A DNA stretch of 64,000 nt, taken from the NCBI GenBank assembly GCA_963714055.1, contig OY970227.1:248001-312000 (forward strand), read 5' to 3'. This stretch comes from JACDBE01 sp963714055. Lineage in GTDB: Bacteria > Actinomycetota > Acidimicrobiia > Spongiisociales > UBA5794. Positions within the stretch are counted from its first letter, which is position 1, and each line of letters starts with the position of its first letter. Below are positions 51,364-60,402 of the stretch, one piece after another. A program made the translations under genes and the position numbers. The notes below the pieces were generated by a model, which was given only the letters and a program-made list of their open reading frames with translations, made no database searches and had not been told where the DNA came from.

Positions 51364-51927
51364 ATGCCCGACACTCCCCCGTCCCTCGAGGAGCTGATGG
51401 TGGCTGTCGCCGGTGGCGACGCCGCCGCCTTCGGCGATCTCTACGACCGGGTCGCCGGCCTCGTGTACGGGATCGTCCTCCGGGTGGTCCGTGACCCGGC
51501 GCAGAGCGAGGAGGTCGCCCAAGACGTGATGGCGGAGATGTGGCGGACCGCCGGGCGCTTCGACCCTGCCCGCGGTGGCGTCAAGGGGTGGATCGCCGTC
51601 ATCGCGCACCGGAGGGCCGTCGACTTGGTTCGCAGCGTGCAGAAGGGCCGGGACCGGGCTCGCACCTACGGGATCGTCGCCGCCGCCGGCGCCCACTACG
51701 ACAGCGTCGAGGCGGAGGCCATCGTCCACGCCGAGCACGACCAGGTGCGCTCCGCCCTCGGCGAGCTGAGCGCCAGCCAGCGGGAGGCGATCGAGCTGGC
51801 CTACTACGACGGGCTCACCTACCGGCAGGTAGCCGAGCGCATCGGCGCCCCGGTGGGCACCGTGAAGACGAGGATGCGGGACGGGCTCAGCCGCCTTCGC
51901 ACGATCCTGGGGACTGCCGGTGGCTGA
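51364..51927 (+). CDS. ECF sigma factor (SigK-like)
   Basis: 187 residues from ATG at 51364. Region 2 includes LYDRVAGLVYGIVLRVVRDP and AQDVMAEMWRTAGRFDPARG, and region 4 LSASQREAIELAYYDGLTYR with RIGAPVGTVKTRMRDGL. It is similar in type to mycobacterial SigK. The next gene encodes its membrane anti-sigma factor, overlapping by 8 bp. Its position right after the NicO gene suggests control of the DUF4331 cluster, but no matching -35/-10 pair is clear. Confidence 0.88.
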   Translation: MPDTPPSLEELMVAVAGGDAAAFGDLYDRVAGLVYGIVLRVVRDPAQSEEVAQDVMAEMWRTAGRFDPARGGVKGWIAVIAHRRAVDLVRSVQKGRDRARTYGIVAAAGAHYDSVEAEAIVHAEHDQVRSALGELSASQREAIELAYYDGLTYRQVAERIGAPVGTVKTRMRDGLSRLRTILGTAGG

Positions 51928-52648
51928 CGCCGACCTCCACGAGCTCGCCGCGGCCTACGCCCTCGATGCCCTCGACGCCGAGCAACGGGTGCTCTTCGAA
52001 GGGCACCTCGACACCTGCGACGCCTGCCGGCGCCATGTCGACGAGGCCTGGGCCGCCCTGGCCGAGCTCGGCGACCTGGGGGCTGTCCCGCCGCCGCCGG
52101 CGATGCGCCCAGCGGTCATGGAGCGCATCGCGGCCACTCCACAGGAGAGCCCGGGCACCGACCGGGCGGCCGTCCACCCGATACCCGACCTCCCACCCGA
52201 GGCCGTCCCGGCGGACCGACGCCCGGCACGCTGGGCGGCGGCCGTGGCCATCGCGGCCGCCGCCGTCGTCGGGGCGCTGCTCCTCGTCGACACCGGCACC
52301 GACGTCGAGGACGTGCTCGCCGCCCCCGACGCGGTCACCGTGCCGGTGGAGAGCGAGGTGGTGCCCGACGGCGCCCTGGTGTTCTCCCCCGAGCTCGGGC
52401 GTGGGGTGTTCACCGCCGGCTCCCTGCCCGCCGTGGACGAGGACGAGACCTACCAGCTCTGGTTGATCGAGGGCGAGACTCCGGCACCCGCCGGCGTGTT
52501 CGTGCCGGACGAAGACGGGGACGTCGAGGTGCTCCTCGACGGGGACGTCGCCGCCGGCCAGGTCCTCGGTCTGACCGTCGAGCCGGCCGGCGGCAGCGAC
52601 AGCCCTACCGGCGAGATCCTCGTCGCCACACCGATCGGGGAGGCTTGA
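51920..52648 (+). CDS. Anti-sigma factor, RskA-like
   Basis: 242 residues. The N-terminal zinc anti-sigma-like domain has LHELAAAYALDALDAEQRVL and HLDTCDACRRHV, in which H..C..C are probable zinc ligands. One membrane span near residues 105-125 (WAAAVAIAAAAVVGALLL) and an outer C-terminal domain (ETYQLWLIEGETPAPAGVF) follow, as in RskA. It holds the sigma factor until regulated proteolysis. The rhomboid/RseP-type proteases that would cut it are not in this cluster. Confidence 0.88.
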   Translation: MADADLHELAAAYALDALDAEQRVLFEGHLDTCDACRRHVDEAWAALAELGDLGAVPPPPAMRPAVMERIAATPQESPGTDRAAVHPIPDLPPEAVPADRRPARWAAAVAIAAAAVVGALLLVDTGTDVEDVLAAPDAVTVPVESEVVPDGALVFSPELGRGVFTAGSLPAVDEDETYQLWLIEGETPAPAGVFVPDEDGDVEVLLDGDVAAGQVLGLTVEPAGGSDSPTGEILVATPIGEA

Positions 52649-52700
52649 CGGCCGGTCCCGCTCGCCGCGGCAACTCGGCCCCGGTCGACCCTGACCAGGC

Positions 52701-55215
52701 TCACAGCCCCCCGGCGGAGACCACGCCGCGATCGACGAGGCGGATGGCCTCGGCGGCGTCCTCGCTGAGCTCGGGAAAGACGTCGCGGACCTGGCGGAGC
52801 AGGTCCAAGGTCTGGCGAGCCAGCCGGACGAAGTCGCCGGCCGACGACTCCTCGTCGAACAGGTCCTCGAGGCTGGCTCCGCTCGCCCAACGATGGATCC
52901 GCTCCACGTAGCCGTCGTCGGGTGGGCGCATCGGCTCGATGCCCCTACGCGTTCTCGTCGGCGGACAGCTCCTCGCCCAACTCGAAGATGGCGTCCACCG
53001 AGTCGGCGCAGGCGGGTGTGGGCATTCCGCCGGGGACGTCGCCGCGACGGCTCTCGTACACGAAGACGGAGAGGACCGCAGCCAGCTCGGCCGGGGTCAG
53101 GTGGTCGAGGATCCGCTCGTGGGCGGTCTCGGCCACCAGCAGGTCGAGCTCGTTGTAGATGAACCGGAGCCGCTCGCCCCGCTCGGTCAACGCCCAGCCC
53201 TTCGTGTAGCCGCGGTGATCGAGCACCGCCAAGCCGGTGCGGAACCGCTCGACCAGGTCGTCGCCGCCCCGCTCGAGGGCCCGCTCGATGCGGTCGATCT
53301 GAGCACGCACCCGGGCCGCCCGCTCCAGGCCGGCGAGGTGGTCGGCGAGATCGGGGCAGGTGGCGACCGGGCCGAGGCGATCGGCGGTCCTTTCGACCGG
53401 CTCGGCCGGCTCGAACTCGGCCAGCAGCCTCGCCACCTGGCGGGCGAACGCCTTCTCCTTGGGCCGCCATGGCTCGGGGAGCGCCAGTGTTCCCCGTTCG
53501 ACGGTGGCCGGTGGCAGGTCCCCTGCAGGCAGCCGCCGGGTTCGCCCCGTGGCATCCACCAGCAGCAGCCGGGGATTCGGGCCGTACCCGCGCGCCAGCA
53601 GCACCATTCGCCGCCCGGCGCCGAGCTCGATCACCGAGCCCTCCACCAGGCCCTGGGCGAAGTCGGCCATCCGCCGACCGGCATCGGCGGCACTCTCCGC
53701 ATAGGCGGCGACGTCCCCGAGTTCGCAGCGGGCTTGTTCCTCCAGGTCGGCCAGCTGGGACCGGAGGTCATCGACCCGGGCCGTTTCCTGTTGGCGACGC
53801 CGCTGGTACCGGTGCTGGGCGAACGACGCCCGCACCAGGTCCTCGGCGCGGTGGCGGGGGTACGTGGCCACCAGGTTCACCGCCATGTTGTAGGTGGGCG
53901 TGAAGCTCGAAACCAAAGGGTGGCTGCCCTGGGCGGCGATCGAAGCCACCCGGTCGAACGGGATCTCGGCCTGGTGCAGCACCACCGCGGTGCCGGCCCG
54001 ATCGATGCCGCGCCTGCCCGCCCGTCCGGTCAGCTGGGTGTAGTCGCCGGGGCGGAGCACCTCGTGGGACTCGCCGTCGAACTTGGAGAGACGCTCCAGT
54101 ACGACGGCCTTCGCCGGCATGTTGATCCCCAACGCCAGCGTCTCGGTGGCGAACACCACCTTGATCAACCCGGCGGCGAACAGGGTCTCCACGGTCTCCT
54201 TGAACGCCGGGACCATCCCGGCGTGGTGTGCCGCCACCCCCTCCTCCAGGTCGGCCACCCACCGGTCGAACCCGAGGACGGCGAGGTCGGCCGGGTCGAG
54301 GTGGGCGGTGCCGGAGTGGGCGGTCCGCACGATCTCCGCCCGTTCGGCGGCGGTGGTCAACCCCGGCTTGGCCCCCGCCACATGGGTTGCCGCGTCGCCG
54401 CACCCCGCCCGGGAGAAGATGAAGTAGATGGCAGGGAGCATCCCCAGCCGGGACAGCTCCTCCACCACCCGGAGCCGGCGAGGCGCCACGAACCGCCGGA
54501 AGCGGCCCCGTCCCTTGCGGAGCATGGACACCACCGCCGGGTTGGGCCGCTTCCCCGAGCGGTCGAAGACGGGGAACATCTCGAGCACCCGCTCGCGGTG
54601 GCGGTCCTCGACCATGTACACGCTCTCCAGCGGGACCGGGCGGTGTCTCTCCTCGACGAGCACCGTCTCGCCGCGGCGCGCCTCGACCCACTCGGTGAGC
54701 TCGTCGGCGTTGGCGACCGTCGCCGACAGGCTGACCAGCTGGATGTGGCGGGGCAGGTGGATGATCACTTCCTCCCACACCGAGCCCCGGTAGCGGTCCT
54801 GCAGGAAGTGGACCTCGTCCAGCACCACCACCGCCAACCCGTCGAGTCGTGACGAGTCGGCGTAGATCATGTTGCGCAGCACCTCGGTGGTCATCACGAC
54901 GGTGGGGGCGTCGCCGTTGACGACGTTGTCGCCGGTGAGCAGGCCGACGCCGGCCTCGCCGTACGTGGATACCAGATCGCCGTACTTCTGGTTGGAGAGC
55001 GCCTTGATGGGAGTGGTGTAGAAGGCGCGGGCCCGACGACGGCGGGCCAGCTCCACCGCCGCCTCGGCGACCAGGGTCTTCCCCGCTCCCGTCGGGGCGG
55101 TGACCACCACCGACCTGCCCGCCTCGACGTGGCCGATCGCCTCCAGCTGGAAGGCGTCGGGTGTGAAGGGGAGGCTCGCCACCCAGTCGGCGAGGTCTCC
55201 GGTCCTCGTGCTCAC
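52701..55215 (-). CDS. helY: Ski2-like DEAD/DEAH-box helicase HelY (frame break near the end)
   Basis: About 837 residues. VVVTAPTGAGKTLVAEAA (Walker A), VVVLDEVHFLQD (DEVH), VSLSATVAN (motif III) and QLTGRAGRRGID (motif VI) are intact. Near the C-terminus, an extra base around 52947-52952 stops the long frame at LSADENA; the true tail RRGIEPMRPPDDGYVERIHR, ending in RLVDRGVVSAGGL, is in the next frame, and its stop is at 52701. The span is one over a multiple of three. An RNA/DNA helicase near Tat and the proteasome genes, as in M. tuberculosis. The GTG overlaps the tatC stop. Confidence 0.9.
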
Positions 55216-55925
55216 TTCTTGAGCCCGAAGCGGATGGCGAGGATCGTCGCCTCGTAGAGGATGTAGAGCGGTCCGGCGAGCAGGACCAGGGTCAGCGGAT
55301 CTCCCCCTGGGGTGAGCAGAGCCGAGCCCACAAGGATGACGGTCACCGCCCAGCGCCGCCACGAGCGCAGGGTTCGTGAGGTGACGACACCCGCCGCTCC
55401 GGCGGCGAACAGGAACACCGGGAACAGGAAGGCGAGCCCGAAGGCGAGCAGGAAGCGCATGGCGAACCGGAGGTAGTACTCGGCGCCGATGACGGGGTCG
55501 AGGATGTCGGAGCCGATGCCGAGCAACAGCCGGAGCGTCATCGGCAGCGCCAGGTACCCGACCACCACACCGACGGTGAACAGCACGGCGAGGACGATGG
55601 AGAGCGGCACGGCGAACTTCCGCTCCCGCGGTGTCAGCGCCGGACTGATGAACCCCCACGTCTGACCGATCAACACCGGCGAGGCGATGACCACGCCCCC
55701 GAAGAGCGCCACCCTCAGCACGAGCGTGAAGGCCTCGGCGGGCTGGAAGAAGGCGAGGCGGTCCCCGCCGACCGCCTCCAGGTAGGGCTCGGCGAGGATG
55801 TCGAGGAGCTGCTCGTAGAAGATCGCCGCCACCACGGTGCCGATGGTGATGGCGACGACGGAGACGATCAGCCGCCGGCGCAACTCGACCAGGTGGTCCA
55901 TGAATGTCATCGGGCCGTCGGTCAT
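55212..55925 (-). CDS. tatC: Sec-independent translocase protein TatC
   Basis: 237 residues, six membrane segments. FMDHLVELRRRLIVSVVAIT is the signal-peptide-binding N-terminus; FQPAEAFTLVLRVALFGG, FISPALTPRERKFAVPL and LFPVFLFAAGAAGVV are conserved blocks. With TatA it exports folded twin-arginine proteins. The ATG overlaps the tatA stop. The same tatA-tatC-helY order occurs in M. tuberculosis. Confidence 0.94.
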   Translation of the reverse strand: MTDGPMTFMDHLVELRRRLIVSVVAITIGTVVAAIFYEQLLDILAEPYLEAVGGDRLAFFQPAEAFTLVLRVALFGGVVIASPVLIGQTWGFISPALTPRERKFAVPLSIVLAVLFTVGVVVGYLALPMTLRLLLGIGSDILDPVIGAEYYLRFAMRFLLAFGLAFLFPVFLFAAGAAGVVTSRTLRSWRRWAVTVILVGSALLTPGGDPLTLVLLAGPLYILYEATILAIRFGLKK

Positions 55926-56323
55926 GTCGGAGGCGACGTGCTCCCTGTCGCCGGCGGGTCGGGGGCGCCGGGCGGGTCGTCACCCGGCCCTTCGACTCCC
56001 GGCTCGTCGATTCTCTCCTCGGGACCCGGCGGTGCCGGCGCACGACTCGGGTTGCGGGTCGGGGCGATGTCGTCCAGGTTGGGGATGGCGGCTCTCAGGT
56101 CCGCCTTGGCGGCGCGCAGGTCGCGGTCGATGTCGGCGAGCGGCTTGGCCAGCTCCTCGGTGCTCGCCGTCAACTCCTGGCGCACGTTACCGGCGGCTTG
56201 GCGCAGCTTGGCCACCGCCATCCCCGCCTTGCGGGCCAGTTCGGGCAGCCGGTGGGGCCCGAAGACGATGAGGATGATCACCGAGATGGTGATGATCTCC
56301 GACAGCGTCAGGTTGGCGTTCAC
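55922..56323 (-). CDS. tatA: Twin-arginine translocase subunit TatA/TatB
   Basis: 133 residues. An N-terminal membrane helix (LSEIITISVIILIVFGPHRL) with the FGPHRLPELARKAG hinge is followed by an amphipathic helix (VAKLRQAAGNVRQEL) and a long Pro/Asp-rich tail. The length and the tail fit TatB as well as TatA; I keep tatA from the gene order. It pairs with TatC. Confidence 0.88.
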   Translation of the reverse strand: MNANLTLSEIITISVIILIVFGPHRLPELARKAGMAVAKLRQAAGNVRQELTASTEELAKPLADIDRDLRAAKADLRAAIPNLDDIAPTRNPSRAPAPPGPEERIDEPGVEGPGDDPPGAPDPPATGSTSPPT

Positions 56324-56416
56324 CGTGCCGATGGTAGGACGGGAGTCGCCCCCGACCGGTCCCCCGGTGTGCCCATGGCGGTCCCCTGTGGATCTGTCGG
56401 AGCCCGGCTCCGCCGG

Positions 56417-57352
56417 TCAAGCCCGGTAGCGAGCCAGGATCCTGGTGCGGAGGTCGGCGACGGCGTCTGCGACCTCGGTACCCCGCAGCAGCTCAGCATC
56501 GCTCCCGAGACGAAGCAGCAGCCGGGCGGCCACCGAGGCGTCGCCGGCGAAGAAGCGGATGGTGGCGGACCCGCCCTCGCCCTCGTCGGCGAGGAGGTCC
56601 ACCGGGTAGTAGTCGACGACCCACCGGGCGCGGCGGCCGAGACGGATCTCGCACACCACGTCGTCGTCCCCGCGGTTGTACGACACCAGCGGGGGCGGGA
56701 TCTCTGCAGGAGGCTCGAAGCGATCCCCGGTCGTGCGCAGGTCCCGGATGCGGTCGATGCGGAACACCCGCTCGTCCCGGGCGAGCCGGCAATGCCCGGT
56801 CACGTACCAGTTGCCCAGCGTGGAGAACACCAGCCACGGCTCGACGTCCCGTTCGGTGGTGCGGTCACCGGCGATGGCGGTGTACACCAGGTGCACCACC
56901 CTGTGGTCGGCCGCCGCCCGACGGAGCTCTCCGACCATGCCCGGCTCGGGGAGGTCGACGGTGAGCACCTCGCCGGCGTCGGGGAAGATCGCCGCCACCA
57001 GCTTGTCGACCGCACGCCGCAACGCCTCGGGAGCCTCGCCGGTGGAGAGCATCGCCAACCCCGAGGCGATCAGGCTGAGCGCTTCGGGAGCGGTGAGCTG
57101 GACCGGGTCGGCGAAGTAGTCGGCCATCTCGATGACCACCTCGTCGTCGTCGATGTAGGCGACCATCAGGTCGTCGGGCCCGTAACCCGGAAGACCGCAC
57201 ACGAAGAGCAGGTTGAGGTCGGCGGCCAGTGCCCGGCGGTCGTAGCCGAATCGCGTGCAGACCTCGTCGACGGTCGACCCGGGATGGGCGATCACCCAGG
57301 GCAGCATCCCGAGCAGCCGGTTGAGCCGGCCGGCGGTGCGGATACTGGTCAT
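56417..57352 (-). CDS. pafC: WYL-domain transcriptional regulator PafC
   Basis: 311 residues. A winged helix at the start (LNRLLGMLPWVIAHPGSTVD, FGYDRRALAADLNLLFVCGL) is followed by a WYL domain: PWLVFSTLGNWYVTGHCRLA then ERVFRIDRIRDL. In mycobacteria PafB and PafC form a heterodimer that activates the LexA-independent DNA damage response. The ATG overlaps the pafB stop. Confidence 0.92.
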   Translation of the reverse strand: MTSIRTAGRLNRLLGMLPWVIAHPGSTVDEVCTRFGYDRRALAADLNLLFVCGLPGYGPDDLMVAYIDDDEVVIEMADYFADPVQLTAPEALSLIASGLAMLSTGEAPEALRRAVDKLVAAIFPDAGEVLTVDLPEPGMVGELRRAAADHRVVHLVYTAIAGDRTTERDVEPWLVFSTLGNWYVTGHCRLARDERVFRIDRIRDLRTTGDRFEPPAEIPPPLVSYNRGDDDVVCEIRLGRRARWVVDYYPVDLLADEGEGGSATIRFFAGDASVAARLLLRLGSDAELLRGTEVADAVADLRTRILARYRA

Positions 57353-58269
57353 CCGGCGACCCTGGTGACGAGCCGCTGCCGGAGCTCGACCGGGGCGACT
57401 ATCTCGGCGCGGTCCTCGAACGACAGGACCCAGCCGATCAACGCCTCCGGGTTGGCCACCCGCAGCCGCAACTCGAGCCCGCCGTCGGGGAGCCGGGTCA
57501 CCGTGGCCGGGTCGTGGACCTGGCGCTCCGCCCACCAGGCCAGATCGGGGTCGATGCGCACCACCGCCGTGGTCTCCGCGTCGGCGCCCGCCTCCCAGGG
57601 GGCGTCGGGCACGAAGCCGGCGGCGGAGAAGTCCTCGGGTCGGTCGAAGGCGGCGCGGGGGCCGGTGACGCGCACCGGCGCCGCCCGATCGAGGCGGTAG
57701 AGCTTGACGACGCTGTCGTCGCGCTCCGGTCCGATGAGATACCAGTGACCGCGCCGATGGGCCAGCCCGAACGGTGCCACCACCCGTTCCCGCCCCCGGT
57801 AGTCGAAGGCGAGGTGGCGGCGCTCGGAAACGGCCAGGAACACCACGGCCAGGTCGCCCTCGCTGGTCCCCAGGTCGGCGGCGAGCGGCTCCCCGGCAGG
57901 CGCCAGCGGGGTGCCGCCCAGCTTGAACATGGCGTCGGGCCCGGAAGACCGTCCCCCCATCCGCACCACCTGGGCAGCCAGCCACAGCGCCGCCCGCTCG
58001 TCGTCGGTCAGTCCCGGGTCGGGGAAGTCGGGATCCTCCTTCACGGTGTACCCGTGCTCGACCTCCCAGGCGTCGGTGGGACGCAGCTCCAACCGGAAGC
58101 CGAGGCTCCGCAGGAGGTCCTTGTCGCGCTCGAAGGTGCGACGGAACGCCTCGTCGCTGTCTCCGTTGTAGCCGGCCACCGTGTGCCTGATCTCGTCGGC
58201 GGTCACCGGCCGTCCCACGGTCAGCAGGAACGCCAGCAGGTTCAGGATCCGCTCGATGACCTTCTGCAT
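57349..58269 (-). CDS. pafB: WYL-domain transcriptional regulator PafB
   Basis: 306 residues. The first winged helix is RILNLLAFLLTVGRPVTADE; the WYL core reads APFGLAHRRGHWYLIGPERD, then LYRLDRAAPV, with a WCX-type C-terminus. It is the partner of PafC. The ATG is 8 nt behind TACGCT with the spacer GGCGAGCG, the same arrangement as at scpA, so it has its own promoter and is nearly leaderless. Confidence 0.92.
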   Translation of the reverse strand: MQKVIERILNLLAFLLTVGRPVTADEIRHTVAGYNGDSDEAFRRTFERDKDLLRSLGFRLELRPTDAWEVEHGYTVKEDPDFPDPGLTDDERAALWLAAQVVRMGGRSSGPDAMFKLGGTPLAPAGEPLAADLGTSEGDLAVVFLAVSERRHLAFDYRGRERVVAPFGLAHRRGHWYLIGPERDDSVVKLYRLDRAAPVRVTGPRAAFDRPEDFSAAGFVPDAPWEAGADAETTAVVRIDPDLAWWAERQVHDPATVTRLPDGGLELRLRVANPEALIGWVLSFEDRAEIVAPVELRQRLVTRVAG

Positions 58270-58277
58270 CGCTCGCC

Positions 58278-58283
58278 AGCGTA
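58278..58283 (-). promoter_or_regulatory. -10 element of the near-leaderless pafBC promoter
   Basis: TACGCT, then GGCGAGCG, then the ATG of pafB. The context matches the scpA start region at 31641-31657. Confidence 0.45.
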
Positions 58284-58333
58284 TCGACACCCCGACACCC
58301 GGGGAAGCACCCGGTGAGCGGCGTGCGGACGGG

Positions 58334-59689
58334 TCAGAGGCCGCCGATCAGCTTGTCGACCCGCTCGTCGACGGCACGGAACGGGTCCTTGCACAGCACG
58401 GTGCGCTGCGCCTGGTCGTTGAGCTTGAGGTGGACCCAGTCGACGGTGAAGTCCCGCTTGCGGGCCTTCGCCGCCTTGATGAACGCCCCGCGCAGCCGGG
58501 CCCTGGTGGTCGCCGGCGGCTCGGTCTGCGCCTTCTCCACCATCTCGTCGGTGACCACCCGCTCCACCAGGCCGCGCCGCTCCAGCAGGTAGTAGAGGCC
58601 ACGCTCGCGTTTCACGTCGTGGTAGGCGAGGTCGACCAGCGCCAGGCGGGGATCCGACATGGGCGTCGACCGCTCCTCGACGAACCGCTCGATCAGGCGG
58701 TGCTTGGCCACCCAGTCGCACTCGCGGTGGAGACTGAGCGGGTCCTTCTCCAGCCCGGTGAGCAGGTACTCCCACATCTCGATGGCGTTCTCCACCTGGG
58801 CGGGGAACCCGACGGTGCGGCCGTAGCGCATCGCCCGCTCCAGGTACTCCCACTGGATGTCGAGCGCCGAGAGCTCCCGTCCGTTGGCCAGCCGCACCCG
58901 ACGCCGGCACGTGATGTCGTGGGAGATCTCCCGGATGGCCCGGATCGGGTTCTCCAGGCTGAGGTCGCGGAACACCACGTCGTCCTCGAGCATCTGGAGC
59001 AGCGCCGCCGCCGTTCCCACCTTGACCAGGGTGACGTACTCCGACATGTTGGAGTCGCCGGCGATGACGTGGAGTCGGCGGTACCGCTCGGCGTCTGCGT
59101 GGGGCTCGTCCCGGGTGTTGATGATGGGCCGGCTCCGGGTGGTTGCCGACGAGATGCCCTCCCAGATGTGCTCGGCCCGCTGCGACAGGCAGAACACGGT
59201 CCCCCGGGCGGTCTGCAGCAGCTTCCCGGCGCCGGCGTAGATCTGGCGGGTGACGAAGAACGGGATCAGGGTGTCGATCACCCGCTGGAAGTCGCCGTGG
59301 CGGCCCACCAGGTAGTTCTCGTGGCACCCGTAGGAGTTGCCCGCCGAGTCGGTGTTGTTCTTGAACAGGTAGATCTGCCCCCGGATCCCCTCCTCCTCGA
59401 GCCGCTGCTCCGCAGAGGTGAGCAGGCTCTCCAGGATCCGCTCGCCCGCCTTGTCGTGGGCGACCAGGTCGAGCAGGCTGTCGCATTCGGGTGTGGCGTA
59501 TTCGGGGTGGCTGCCCACGTCGAGGTAGAGCCTGGCGCCGTTCTCGAGGAACACGTTGGAGGACCGCCCCCACGACACCACCCGCCGGAACAGGTAGCGG
59601 GCCACCTCGTCGGGTGACAGGCGGCGCTGGCCGCGCAGCGTGCAGGTGACCCCGTACTCGGTCTCGATTCCGTAGATGCGACGCTGCAT
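58334..59689 (-). CDS. pafA: Pup-protein ligase
   Basis: 451 residues. RRIYGIETEYGVTCT at the N-terminus holds the catalytic/metal Glu; YLDVGSHPEYATPECDS, IYLFKNNTDSAGNSYG, IINTRDEPHADAERYRRLHV and DWVHLKLNDQAQRTVLCKD are the remaining conserved blocks. It joins the terminal Glu of Pup to substrate Lys. It starts 6 nt behind TACTGT, so it is predicted leaderless, and it lies only 17 bp after the prcA stop. Confidence 0.96.
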   Translation of the reverse strand: MQRRIYGIETEYGVTCTLRGQRRLSPDEVARYLFRRVVSWGRSSNVFLENGARLYLDVGSHPEYATPECDSLLDLVAHDKAGERILESLLTSAEQRLEEEGIRGQIYLFKNNTDSAGNSYGCHENYLVGRHGDFQRVIDTLIPFFVTRQIYAGAGKLLQTARGTVFCLSQRAEHIWEGISSATTRSRPIINTRDEPHADAERYRRLHVIAGDSNMSEYVTLVKVGTAAALLQMLEDDVVFRDLSLENPIRAIREISHDITCRRRVRLANGRELSALDIQWEYLERAMRYGRTVGFPAQVENAIEMWEYLLTGLEKDPLSLHRECDWVAKHRLIERFVEERSTPMSDPRLALVDLAYHDVKRERGLYYLLERRGLVERVVTDEMVEKAQTEPPATTRARLRGAFIKAAKARKRDFTVDWVHLKLNDQAQRTVLCKDPFRAVDERVDKLIGGL

Positions 59690-59695
59690 CGTCGC

Positions 59696-59701
59696 ACAGT
59701 A
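59696..59701 (-). promoter_or_regulatory. -10 element of the leaderless pafA gene
   Basis: TACTGT, a 6-nt spacer, then ATG. It sits in the 17-bp gap between prcA and pafA, giving pafA its own promoter. Confidence 0.5.
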
Positions 59702-59706
59702 CCCAG

Positions 59707-60402
59707 CTAGGGGGCTTCGACGTTCCGTGCGGTGGCGATGTCGTCGGCGGTGAGCCGGCGGAACTTGCGACGTCCCCGGGTCCGGTCGAGCACCGCCGCC
59801 TCCCAGTCGACCGGCTCGACGGTGTGCTGCTCGGCCTCCTCGATGGCGGACGTCGCCAACCGCACCGCCCCGGCCAGGTCGACCTCGGGCGCCCACCCCG
59901 CAGCGAGTACCTCGGCGACCTTGGCGTCGTTGCCGCCCATGGCGCCGAAGTCGGCCATGGCGGCGAGCGTCCCGTCGAACTGGATACGGAACATGTTGGT
60001 GCCGTCGTGACTGTCGCTGCCGATCTCGGCCACCATCAGCTCGATCTCGTAGGGCTTCAGCTCGTGGATGAAGATCTGGCCGAGCGTCTGGCTGTAGGCG
60101 TTGGCCAGCCCGCGGGCGGTGACGTCCATCCGCCCGTATGAGTAGCCCTTGATGTCGGCGTAGCGGACCCCTGCGGTGCGGAGCATCTCGAACTCGTTGA
60201 ACCGGCCCACCCCGGCGAAGGCGATGCGGTCGTAGATCTCGCCCAGCTTGTGGAGCGATCCGCTCGGGTTCTCCCCGATGAGCAACACCCCGTCGACGTA
60301 GGTGCACACGGCGATGGGACGTCCTCGGGCGATTCCCTTGCGGGCGAAGTCGGCGCGCTCCTTGGTGAGCTGCTCGGGCGGGACGTAGAACGGGCTGGTC
60401 AC
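59707..60402 (-). CDS. prcA: Proteasome subunit alpha
   Basis: 231 residues. FYVPPEQLTKERADFARKGI is the alpha-subunit N-terminal gate region, then ARGRPIAVCTYVDGVLLIGE, KLGEIYDRIAFAGVGRFNEF and YSYGRMDVTARGLA. It forms the outer rings of the 20S core. The GTG (60402) overlaps the true prcB stop (GTGA). Because of the prcB frame break it also reads in frame with most of prcB, giving a false fusion. Confidence 0.95.
   Translation of the reverse strand: MTSPFYVPPEQLTKERADFARKGIARGRPIAVCTYVDGVLLIGENPSGSLHKLGEIYDRIAFAGVGRFNEFEMLRTAGVRYADIKGYSYGRMDVTARGLANAYSQTLGQIFIHELKPYEIELMVAEIGSDSHDGTNMFRIQFDGTLAAMADFGAMGGNDAKVAEVLAAGWAPEVDLAGAVRLATSAIEEAEQHTVEPVDWEAAVLDRTRGRRKFRRLTADDIATARNVEAP

Noticed and set aside
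52649..52700. An intrinsic terminator between the converging anti-sigma and helY genes
   Set aside because: The 52-bp gap has no stem of useful length and no T tract on either strand.
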